Shown piece by piece: positions 1 through 6,090 of a DNA stretch of 6,137 bases. The position numbers and the translations under genes are program-made. This DNA is from an uncultured Lachnospiraceae bacterium. GTDB lineage: Bacteria; Bacillota; Clostridia; Lachnospirales; Lachnospiraceae. Numbering within the stretch: position 1 is the first letter of the stretch; every line of letters starts with the position of its first letter. The notes under the pieces are model-generated. The model was not told the origin of the DNA. It worked only from the letters and a program-made list of their open reading frames with translations, and did no database searches. The stretch lies in assembly GCA_947651335.1 (NCBI GenBank), contig CANSYV010000099.1, forward strand, positions 1 through 6,137, read 5' to 3'.

Positions 1-27
1 AAGAAATAACCGAACTTATGAGGTGTT

Positions 28-1617
28 ATGGCAAAACAGAAAAAATTCAACATTACAGGAATCTGCATACCCCAGCTGCACTACATGGTAGACACCAGCG
101 ATAAAATCAATGAAATCATCCGGGATTATATTGAGTGTGATGAATATTTTACCATCAACCGGGCCAGACAGTACGGGAAATCCACAACACTGGAACTGCT
201 GTACAACCGTCTCACAGAATACCTGGTGCTGGATATCAGCTTTGAGGCCGCAGACGACTGCTTTACCTCACTGCATACGATGGTGCAGGGGATTATCAGC
301 AAGATTTCCCGTGTATTATCCAGAAGCGGGGTTCCCAAAGAACTGGCCGCAATCTGGAACCGGCCCATTACACCAGAGCTCCCATTGGACAGCCTCAGCG
401 AAAAGATCACAGAGTTCTGCGCAGCCAGCGAGAGAGAAGTGATTCTCATGGTGGACGAAGTGGACCAGGCGGCAGACAATCAGGTTTTTTTTAGCTTTCT
501 CGGACTGCTCCGGGAAAAGTATTTGAAAAGGAGCACCGGGCGGGATGATACCTTTAAAAATGTTATTTTAGCGGGAATTTACGATGTGAAAAATCTGCAG
601 AGGAAACTGCGTCCGGGAAGCAGCGTCCATTACAATAGTCCTTGGAATATCGCGGCCGAATTTCAGGTGGACATGGGATTTTCAGCGGAGGGGATCGAGG
701 GGATGCTGCTGGAATACGAACAGGATAAGCAGACGGGGATGGACATCACTGCCATGGCAGAGCTGATTTTCGACTATACTTCCGGATATCCGTTTCTGGT
801 ATCTTATCTGTGTAAACTGTTGGATGAAAAAGTTCAAGGCAGAGAAGGATTTCCAGATGAAAAGTCTGCATGGACGCAGAGGGGACTCCAGGAAGCCGTT
901 AAAGAACTGGTGAAAGGCCCCAACACGTTATACGACGATATGATCAAAAAGGTGGAGGAATATCCCGATTTGAGCAGTATGCTGCAGAATATCCTCTTCA
1001 AAGGAAGAGAATACCCTTATTATGAGTATAACAAAGCAATGAATATGGGAAAAATGCTGGGATTTATCAGTGAGCAGGCAGGAGTGGCAGTGATATCCAC
1101 CCGTATATTTGAGACACAGTTATATAATTACTTTATTTCGGAGGAACTGTCAAAAAATACAGATACCAATGACGCCATTCCCAGTAAAAATCAGTTTATC
1201 AAAGAGGGCAGGCTGGACATGGATCTGGTGATGCGGAAATTTTACGAGTATTATACATCTTTGTATCGGCGGGAGGATGAGAGATTTACAGAGGAGTATG
1301 GAAGAAAAATATTTTTGATCTATTTAAAGCCCATCATTAACGGGAAGGGTAACTTTTATGTGGAGGCAGAGACCCGGGATAAGACCAGAACAGATATCAT
1401 TGTGGACTATGGAGGCAGGCAGTATGTAATTGAAATAAAAATATGGCACGGACAGGAATACAATAAGGCGGGGGAAAAGCAGCTTTCAGAATACTTGGAG
1501 CATTATCATCTTGAAAAGGGATATCTGCTGAGTTTTTGTTTTAACAAAAAGAGAAAACAGGCAGGAATAAGAGAAGTAACCTGTGGGAGTAAAGAGATAT
1601 TGGAAGTAGTAATTTAA
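28..1617 (+). CDS. AAA-like ATPase with C-terminal PD-(D/E)XK nuclease-like domain
   Basis: A 529-residue cytosolic protein with no signal peptide or membrane segment. Seen: an N-terminal conserved block (ITGICIP, HYMVD, residues 9-22), then a P-loop around residues 45-53 ending in GKST (Lys51) that lacks the usual first glycine, and a Walker B strand ILMVDEVDQ (139-147, Asp143-Glu144). A helical middle follows. The C-terminal domain carries Asp456, Glu469-Ile-Lys471 (D-x12-E-x-K) and a later GEKQL segment at 482-486, the pattern of PD-(D/E)XK nuclease-like domains. This architecture matches the AAA-ATPase-like/AAA_35 plus DUF1703-type proteins that are often multicopy in Clostridia and Bacteroidetes; their cellular role is not established. 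The start at 28 keeps the conserved N-terminal block and is preceded by a close-set GAGGTG (20-25). The 3' half looks more AT-rich than the hydroxylase genes. The gene ends 12 bases before the hydroxylase operon and may be co-transcribed with it. Family is confident, function is not. Confidence 0.88.
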   Translation: MAKQKKFNITGICIPQLHYMVDTSDKINEIIRDYIECDEYFTINRARQYGKSTTLELLYNRLTEYLVLDISFEAADDCFTSLHTMVQGIISKISRVLSRSGVPKELAAIWNRPITPELPLDSLSEKITEFCAASEREVILMVDEVDQAADNQVFFSFLGLLREKYLKRSTGRDDTFKNVILAGIYDVKNLQRKLRPGSSVHYNSPWNIAAEFQVDMGFSAEGIEGMLLEYEQDKQTGMDITAMAELIFDYTSGYPFLVSYLCKLLDEKVQGREGFPDEKSAWTQRGLQEAVKELVKGPNTLYDDMIKKVEEYPDLSSMLQNILFKGREYPYYEYNKAMNMGKMLGFISEQAGVAVISTRIFETQLYNYFISEELSKNTDTNDAIPSKNQFIKEGRLDMDLVMRKFYEYYTSLYRREDERFTEEYGRKIFLIYLKPIINGKGNFYVEAETRDKTRTDIIVDYGGRQYVIEIKIWHGQEYNKAGEKQLSEYLEHYHLEKGYLLSFCFNKKRKQAGIREVTCGSKEILEVVI

Positions 1618-1621
1618 GGAG
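1616..1621 (+). promoter_or_regulatory. Ribosome binding site of the FAD-subunit gene, overlapping the upstream stop codon
   Basis: AAGGAG lies 8 bases before the ATG at 1630. Its first two bases are the last two of the TAA stop (1615-1617) of the ATPase-nuclease gene. Ribosomes finishing the upstream gene would therefore uncover or occupy this site, so translation of the two genes may be coupled. Confidence 0.8.
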
Positions 1622-1629
1622 CGGATACC

Positions 1630-2448
1630 ATGTTAAAGATAAAAGAATATGTCAGGGCAGAGAGCCTCAGCCAGGCTTATGAGCTGAATCAGAAGCGCAG
1701 CAGCCGCATTTTGGGGGGCATGCTCTGGATGAAAATGAGCAATGCCAGAATCGGCACAGCCATTGACCTGTCTGGTCTGGGGCTGGACCAGATTGAGGAG
1801 ACAGAAAGTGAAATCCGGATTGGGTGTATGGTAACTCTGCGCCAGCTGGAGACCAGTGAAACTTTGGAGCGTGTCAGCTGCGGCATTGTCCGGGAGAGTG
1901 TGAAAAATATTGTGGGCGTACAGTTTCGGAATCTGGCCACCATAGGCGGAAGTCTGTTCGGGCGGTTTGGATTTTCCGATGTGCTCACCTGTTTTCTGGC
2001 TCTGGATACATACGTGGAGCTCTATAAGGCAGGCGTCATGTCGCTGGAAGAATTCGCAGGCAGGCCCCGGGGGGACAGGGATATTCTGGTGAGAGTCATT
2101 GTGAAAAAGACCCCTGGCAGACAGGTATATCTGTCCCACCGGAACACCAGGACAGATTTTCCTGTGCTGGCCATAGCAGTTTCCAGCGGCAGCCGGGGAG
2201 TCCGGGTAATAGCCGGAGCCAGACCGGGGCGGGCAGTATGTGCCGCTATCCCTGATGAGTGGAAAGAGCGCCTTGATGGCAGTGCCTGCACCCCGGAGGA
2301 AATGGAAAAACTGGCAGGGGAACTGGCGGGAAAAATTCCCATGGGGAGCAATATGCGGGCCAGTGCCCAGTACCGCAGCCATCTGGCGTGTGTGCTGATC
2401 AAAAGAGGATTACTAAGGCTTCAGAAGATGCAGGAGGAGGAAGGATGA
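1630..2448 (+). CDS. xdhB: Molybdenum hydroxylase FAD-binding subunit (xanthine dehydrogenase family, subunit M/XdhB-like)
   Basis: A 272-residue medium subunit of a xanthine dehydrogenase-family hydroxylase. It holds FAD, takes electrons from the [2Fe-2S] subunit and passes them to NAD+ or another acceptor. Seen: a PCMH-type FAD-binding domain with a first glycine motif RILGGM (26-31), the AIDLSGLGLDQIEET-like strand, and a second FAD motif ATIGGS (103-108). The C-terminal region from about residue 160 fits a CO-dehydrogenase flavoprotein C-terminal domain and ends in the typical MRASAQYRSHL segment. Length is close to the usual 270-300. The second motif is followed by FGRFGFSD rather than the aerobic-type SPxGD, a form I associate with clostridial members. 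It starts 8 bases after AAGGAG and its stop overlaps the next ATG (ATGA, 2445-2448). The symbol follows E. coli XdhB by role; substrate specificity lies in the Mo subunit, so xanthine is not proven. Confidence 0.9.
   Translation: MLKIKEYVRAESLSQAYELNQKRSSRILGGMLWMKMSNARIGTAIDLSGLGLDQIEETESEIRIGCMVTLRQLETSETLERVSCGIVRESVKNIVGVQFRNLATIGGSLFGRFGFSDVLTCFLALDTYVELYKAGVMSLEEFAGRPRGDRDILVRVIVKKTPGRQVYLSHRNTRTDFPVLAIAVSSGSRGVRVIAGARPGRAVCAAIPDEWKERLDGSACTPEEMEKLAGELAGKIPMGSNMRASAQYRSHLACVLIKRGLLRLQKMQEEEG
2432..2444 (+). promoter_or_regulatory. Ribosome binding site that fixes the start of the iron-sulfur subunit
   Basis: A purine-rich AGGAGGAGGAAGG run directly precedes the ATG at 2445. It decides between this start and an in-frame ATG at 2388. 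The upstream start would add 19 residues that do not resemble the family N-terminus and would sit deep inside the FAD-subunit gene. Confidence 0.8.
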
Positions 2449-2930
2449 CTAAGATACAGATTAGCCTGACTTTAAATGGTAAGAAAGTCACAGAGGAGAT
2501 TGCGCCGGATCTGCTTCTGATTGATTTCCTGAGAAATCACAGATGTTACAGTGTAAAACGGGGCTGCGAGACCGCAAACTGCGGCCTGTGCACGGTATTT
2601 CTGGACGAAAAGCCTGTGCTCTCCTGTTCGGTTCTGGCAGCCAGGGCGCACGGACATACCGTGGACACGCTGGAGGGGCTTCAGGAGGAAGCGCGGGAAC
2701 TGGGGGAATTTATCGCAGACCAGGGGGCAGAGCAGTGCGGATTCTGCAATCCGGGAATGATTATGAACGCCATTGCCCTTTTCCGGGAAAATCCTCAGCC
2801 GTCTGATGAAGAAATCAAAGAGTATCTTGCCGGGAATCTGTGCCGCTGTTCTGGTTATGAGGGGCAGCTTCGGGCTTTCCGGGCGTATTTGGAATACAAA
2901 GAAAGGGGAGGTGCCGTATGCGCTCAGTAG
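2445..2930 (+). CDS. xdhC: Molybdenum hydroxylase [2Fe-2S] subunit (XdhC-like small subunit)
   Basis: A 161-residue electron-transfer subunit carrying two [2Fe-2S] clusters between the Mo centre and FAD. Seen: an N-terminal plant-ferredoxin-type domain with SLTLNGK at 7-13 and cluster ligands Cys41, Cys46, Cys49, Cys61 (C-x4-C-x2-C-x11-C). A C-terminal helical [2Fe-2S]-binding domain carries Cys98, Cys101, Cys133, Cys135 in QCGFCNPGM and LCRCSGY. All eight ligands are present and the length is normal (about 150-170). The start at 2445 is chosen over the in-frame ATG at 2388 because of the adjacent ribosome binding site, the ATGA overlap with the FAD gene, and the natural family N-terminus. 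The 3' end overlaps the Mo-subunit gene by 13 bases. The symbol follows the E. coli small subunit and should not be confused with the XdhC/CoxI maturation factor. Confidence 0.94.
   Translation: MTKIQISLTLNGKKVTEEIAPDLLLIDFLRNHRCYSVKRGCETANCGLCTVFLDEKPVLSCSVLAARAHGHTVDTLEGLQEEARELGEFIADQGAEQCGFCNPGMIMNAIALFRENPQPSDEEIKEYLAGNLCRCSGYEGQLRAFRAYLEYKERGGAVCAQ
2905..2913 (+). promoter_or_regulatory. Ribosome binding site of the Mo-subunit gene inside the iron-sulfur gene
   Basis: GGGGAGGTG contains GGAGG (2907-2911), 6 bases before the ATG at 2918. The site is wholly inside the upstream coding region, so the large subunit can be started by ribosomes already translating the small subunit. Confidence 0.75.
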
Positions 2931-5194
2931 GGAAACCCATTCGAAAGAAAGATGCACAGGCATTGACAGCCGGGAAGCCGGTGTATACAGACGATCTGGC
3001 GCCAAAAGACTGTCTGATTGTGAAAATTCTGCGCAGTCCCCATGCCAATGCCCGGGTTTTGGAGGTGGATAAGTCTGCCGCTGAACAGATAGAGGGTATT
3101 GAAGCCATCTACACCTGGGAAGATGTGCCTCAGGAGCGGTTTACCCTGGCGGGGCAGACTTATCCGGAACCCAGCCCCTATGACCGGCTGATTCTGGACA
3201 GGCATCTGCGGCATGTGGGGGACCCTGTGGTGATCGCGGCCGGGGATTCAGAGGCGTGTGTGGACCGTGCTCTGAAAAAAATAAAAGTAAAATATGAGGT
3301 TCTGCCGGCGGTTCTCGATTTTCACCAGGCAAAGGACAATCCGGTTCTGGTTCATCCGGAAGACAGCTGGAAGTCACTCTGTCCGGTGGGAGCCAATCAA
3401 AAGAGAAATCTATGTGCCTCAGGGGAGAGCTGTGACGGAAATGTGGACGCGGTTTTGGCAGAGTGTGATGTGACAGTCCAGGGCACCTATCATGTAAAAG
3501 CTGTTCAACAGACCATGATGGAGCCGTTTTGTACGTTTTGTTACCTGGATACGTATGGACGTTTAAATGTGGTGAGTTCCACACAGATCGTGTATCATGT
3601 GCGGAGAATCCTTTCCACTGCCCTGGGAATTCCCAAGGCGGAAATCCGGGTTTCCAAGCCGAGAATCGGAGGGGGATTCGGGGCAAAACAGACCTCAGTA
3701 TCAGAGATCTACCCGGCGTTTGTTACCTGGAAGACAGGGAAGCCCTCCAAAATAGTGTTCAGCCGGAAAGAAACCCAGACGGCGTCATCTCCCAGGCATG
3801 AGATGGAAGTTTCCGTAACAATAGGAGCGGACCGGACAGGCCGTATCCGGGCCATAGATGTGTACACCCTGTCCAATACCGGGGCTTACGGGGAGCATGG
3901 TCCCACAACGGTGGGGCTGTCAGGGCATAAGTCCATCCCCCTTTACGGCTCTTTGGATGCCTATCGTTTTGTATACGATGTGGTGTATACCAACCGGATG
4001 TCTTCAGGGGCTTACCGGGGATATGGAGCTACCCAGGGAATCTTTGCAGTGGAATCCGCAGTGAACCAGCTGGCTCAGAAACTGCATATGGACCCTGTGG
4101 AACTGCGCATGAAAAACATGGTACGGGAAGGCCAGGTGATGCCGGCTTACTATGGAGAGGAGACCAACAGCTGCGCACTGGACAGATGTCTGGTTCTCAC
4201 AGCGGATATGATCGGCTGGAAAGATAAGTATCCCTGCCGGGATATGGGAAATGGAAAAGTGCGGAGTGTGGGCATCGCCATGGGTATGCAGGGGTCCTGT
4301 ATTTCCCATGTGGACGTGGGCTCTGCCACGGTGAAATTAAACGAAGACGGGACGTATCTGCTGTCCATTGCCGCGGCGGATATGGGAACCGGGTGCGATA
4401 CCATTCTGGCACAGATGGCGGCAGAGAGCCTCATGTGCCCGGTGGAAGATGTGGCAGTGTCCGGGGCTGATACAGACACCTCACCCTACGACACAGGTTC
4501 TTATGCATCCAGCACCACATACATTACAGGAAAGGCAGTACAGCGCGCGTGTGTCAGCCTTGTGCACAGGATTCGGAAACAGGCGGCCAGGATGCTGGAA
4601 TGCAGAACAAATGAACTGAAGTTTGATGGGAGCAGAGCAGTGAATCAAAACAATGGCAGGACAGTAACCCTGGAGCAGATCGGCCTGGCCTCCATGTGTG
4701 ACAGCAATCATGCCCTTCAGGTGACGAAAAGCCATAGTTCCCCGGTTTCGCCGCCTCCCTTTATGGCAGGGGCTGTGGAGATCGAGCTGGATAAAGAGAC
4801 TGGACATGTGGAGATTCTGGACTACGCGGCAGTGGTGGACTGCGGAACGGTGATCAATCCCAACCTGGCCAGGGTACAGACCGAGGGTGGTCTGGCCCAG
4901 GGTATCGGGATGACATTATATGAGGACATTCAATATAACAGTGAAGGAAAACTGCGGAACAATTCACTGATGCAGTATAAGATCCCTTCCCGTCTGGATA
5001 TGGGAAAACTGCGGGTGGATTTTCAGAGCAGCTATGAGCCCACAGGGCCTTTCGGAGCTAAATCCATCGGGGAGGTGGTAATCAACACCCCGGCTCCCGC
5101 TATCGCCCATGCCATTGCCAATGCCACTGGGCTGTGGTTTCATGAATTGCCCATTACCAGCGAGAAAATTGCCATGGGGCTTTTGGAAAAATGA
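2918..5194 (+). CDS. xdhA: Molybdenum hydroxylase molybdopterin-binding catalytic subunit (XdhA-like)
   Basis: A 758-residue catalytic subunit of the xanthine dehydrogenase/aldehyde oxidase family, which binds the molybdopterin cofactor and hydroxylates a heterocycle or aldehyde with water. Seen: an N-terminal a/b hammerhead domain (about 15-125), then MoCo-binding segments MMEPF (200-204), GGGFGAKQ (251-258), AYRGYGATQ (365-373), DMGTGCDT (488-495), GSYASSTT (527-534) and GAKSIGE (713-719). Glu719 matches the catalytic glutamate (bovine XDH Glu1261). Gln258 sits where bovine XDH has substrate-binding Glu802, and no clear match to Arg880 could be aligned. Length is normal for the separate large subunit. 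The sequence reads like the large clostridial clade usually annotated only as 'xanthine dehydrogenase family'. Purine, nicotinate-like heterocycle or aldehyde substrates all remain possible. The start overlaps the iron-sulfur gene by 13 bases and is backed by GGAGG. The stop overlaps the next ATG (ATGA). Confidence 0.93.
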   Translation: MRSVGKPIRKKDAQALTAGKPVYTDDLAPKDCLIVKILRSPHANARVLEVDKSAAEQIEGIEAIYTWEDVPQERFTLAGQTYPEPSPYDRLILDRHLRHVGDPVVIAAGDSEACVDRALKKIKVKYEVLPAVLDFHQAKDNPVLVHPEDSWKSLCPVGANQKRNLCASGESCDGNVDAVLAECDVTVQGTYHVKAVQQTMMEPFCTFCYLDTYGRLNVVSSTQIVYHVRRILSTALGIPKAEIRVSKPRIGGGFGAKQTSVSEIYPAFVTWKTGKPSKIVFSRKETQTASSPRHEMEVSVTIGADRTGRIRAIDVYTLSNTGAYGEHGPTTVGLSGHKSIPLYGSLDAYRFVYDVVYTNRMSSGAYRGYGATQGIFAVESAVNQLAQKLHMDPVELRMKNMVREGQVMPAYYGEETNSCALDRCLVLTADMIGWKDKYPCRDMGNGKVRSVGIAMGMQGSCISHVDVGSATVKLNEDGTYLLSIAAADMGTGCDTILAQMAAESLMCPVEDVAVSGADTDTSPYDTGSYASSTTYITGKAVQRACVSLVHRIRKQAARMLECRTNELKFDGSRAVNQNNGRTVTLEQIGLASMCDSNHALQVTKSHSSPVSPPPFMAGAVEIELDKETGHVEILDYAAVVDCGTVINPNLARVQTEGGLAQGIGMTLYEDIQYNSEGKLRNNSLMQYKIPSRLDMGKLRVDFQSSYEPTGPFGAKSIGEVVINTPAPAIAHAIANATGLWFHELPITSEKIAMGLLEK

Positions 5195-5805
5195 GAATAA
5201 GTCTGATCTATCTGGCGGCTGGCAACAGCCGCCGGTTTGGCACAAATAAGCTGTTGTATCCATGGGAAGGGAAACCTTTGTACCGGCATCTGCTGGACAG
5301 GCTGGTTTCCACTGCCTCCCGGCATCAGGAATGGCAAATCCTTGTGGTCACTCAGTATCCCCAGATTGCCAGGCAGGTACGTGAGATGGCTCCTGCCTTA
5401 AATGGGCGCATCCGTCCAGTAATGTCTTTTGACAGCCCCAGGGGGGCGTCCTATTCCATCCGGGCAGGCCTTGGGGCTGCGGCGGGGGCGGAGGCGTGCG
5501 GGTGTTTTGTGGCAGACCAGCCCTGTCTAAAGGAGGAGACGGCGGAGAACTTTCTGATCACCATGGAGAAAAGCAGGGCAGAGCTTGGGTGCGTGGTCTG
5601 CAGAGGCGAAAGAGGAAATCCCGCCTGGTTTTCCAGGAAATATTTTCCAGAATTAGAGAAATTAGAGGGGGATCAGGGGGGAAGGAAAGTATTGGAGAGG
5701 CATCTGGATCAGGCGGTGTTCTTTGAGGTTTCAGAGGAACGGGAGCTGATGGATCTGGACCGGCCTGGCCAGATTGGACGCAAAGGAAGCGTGCAGCTGC
5801 CGTGA
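5191..5805 (+). CDS. mocA: Molybdenum cofactor cytidylyltransferase (MocA/PucB-like)
   Basis: A 204-residue nucleotidyltransferase (NTP_transf_3 type) predicted to join CMP from CTP to Mo-molybdopterin, giving the dinucleotide cofactor that bacterial XDH-family enzymes use. Seen: N-terminal nucleotide-binding motif LAAGNSRRFGTNKLL (8-22), ADQP at 108-111 with metal-binding Asp109, RGNPAWF (141-147), GDQGGRKVLERH further on, and C-terminal MDLDRPGQ (187-194), a variant of the family's DIDTPED. In this family LAAG in the first motif goes with CTP-using MocA, whereas GTP-using MobA has LAGG, so cytidylyl transfer is favoured. Its ATG overlaps the Mo-subunit stop by 4 bases and has only a weak GGA upstream, so it is probably translated by coupling at a lower level, as suits a maturation enzyme. 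Its position as the last hydroxylase gene supports a dedicated role. The sulfur-inserting XdhC/CoxI partner is not in the window. Confidence 0.9.
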   Translation: MRISLIYLAAGNSRRFGTNKLLYPWEGKPLYRHLLDRLVSTASRHQEWQILVVTQYPQIARQVREMAPALNGRIRPVMSFDSPRGASYSIRAGLGAAAGAEACGCFVADQPCLKEETAENFLITMEKSRAELGCVVCRGERGNPAWFSRKYFPELEKLEGDQGGRKVLERHLDQAVFFEVSEERELMDLDRPGQIGRKGSVQLP

Positions 5806-5882
5806 ATGAATTTTCAGACGCGTTCTAAGAAACTGCCGGTGGGGATGAAACCGAAAATATGTGTGGGAGCATGGCGGCGGAT

Positions 5883-5888
5883 AAGGAG
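5883..5888 (+). promoter_or_regulatory. Ribosome binding site fixing the start of the short nucleotidyltransferase
   Basis: AAGGAG lies 7 bases before the ATG at 5896. The alternative in-frame ATG at 5806 directly follows the mocA stop, has no purine-rich site, and would add 30 residues (basic, low in family resemblance) ahead of the natural MNT N-terminus. Confidence 0.75.
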
Positions 5889-5895
5889 AAAAAAT

Positions 5896-6090
5896 ATGTC
5901 AGTAGATGATGTGCTTCAAAAAATCATTGAAATCTGCAGAGAACTTTCAGCAGAGAAAGTGTATTTATACGGGTCAAGGGCGAAAGGGACAAATGTGGAG
6001 CGAAGTGACATTGACATTGCGGCAGCCGGGGTGAAGGAGTTTGAACGCTTGGAGGATGTGGTCTTATATGGAAGAAAAATATATGAATGA
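5896..6090 (+). CDS. Short MNT-type nucleotidyltransferase, probably internally deleted
   Basis: A 64-residue protein of the minimal nucleotidyltransferase (MNT, NTP_transf_2, pol beta-like) family. In intact form these are often the antitoxin partner of a HEPN protein and act by nucleotidylating it. Seen: helix-rich start, strand KVYLYGSRAKG with GSRAKG at 26-31, and SDIDI with metal ligands Asp38 and Asp40. Normal members have about 95-110 residues. Here, soon after the second strand, the sequence passes from VKEFERLED straight to VVLYGRKIYE, which resembles the extreme C-terminus of full-length members. The third carboxylate strand and the helix between are therefore missing, suggesting an in-frame deletion of about 30 residues. 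It is likely inactive, a remnant, or a non-catalytic form. It lies 90 bases after mocA, shows no functional link to the hydroxylase, and has its own good ribosome binding site. The start was chosen over 5806 for that reason. Confidence 0.72.
   Translation: MSVDDVLQKIIEICRELSAEKVYLYGSRAKGTNVERSDIDIAAAGVKEFERLEDVVLYGRKIYE

Noticed and set aside
1430..1464. Candidate internal promoter (TTGAAA at 1430 and TACAAT at 1459) before the hydroxylase genes
   Set aside because: The two boxes are 23 bases apart, too far for a sigma-A promoter, and they lie in AT-rich coding sequence where such matches arise by chance.
1633..2382. A 249-codon open frame on the - strand opposite the FAD-subunit gene
   Set aside because: It is rich in Pro, His and Cys with no recognisable domain, and the + strand frame has clear FAD-binding motifs. 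It is a shadow of GC-biased codon use.
2388..2444. Upstream in-frame start for the iron-sulfur subunit
   Set aside because: It adds 19 residues unlike the family and has no ribosome binding site, whereas the ATG at 2445 has AGGAGG-type sequence and an ATGA overlap.
3141..3686. A 181-codon open frame on the - strand opposite the Mo-subunit gene
   Set aside because: Low-complexity Pro/Arg/His-rich translation with no motif; the opposite strand carries conserved MoCo-binding motifs.
5823..5831. Small palindrome TTCTAAGAA as an operator
   Set aside because: A 4-base arm is too short to distinguish from chance and no neighbouring promoter elements support it.
5806..5895. In-frame N-terminal extension of the short nucleotidyltransferase, or a small gene in the 90-base gap after mocA
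   Set aside because: The ATG at 5806 has no ribosome binding site and the added residues show no family resemblance. I also saw no terminator or clear promoter in this gap.
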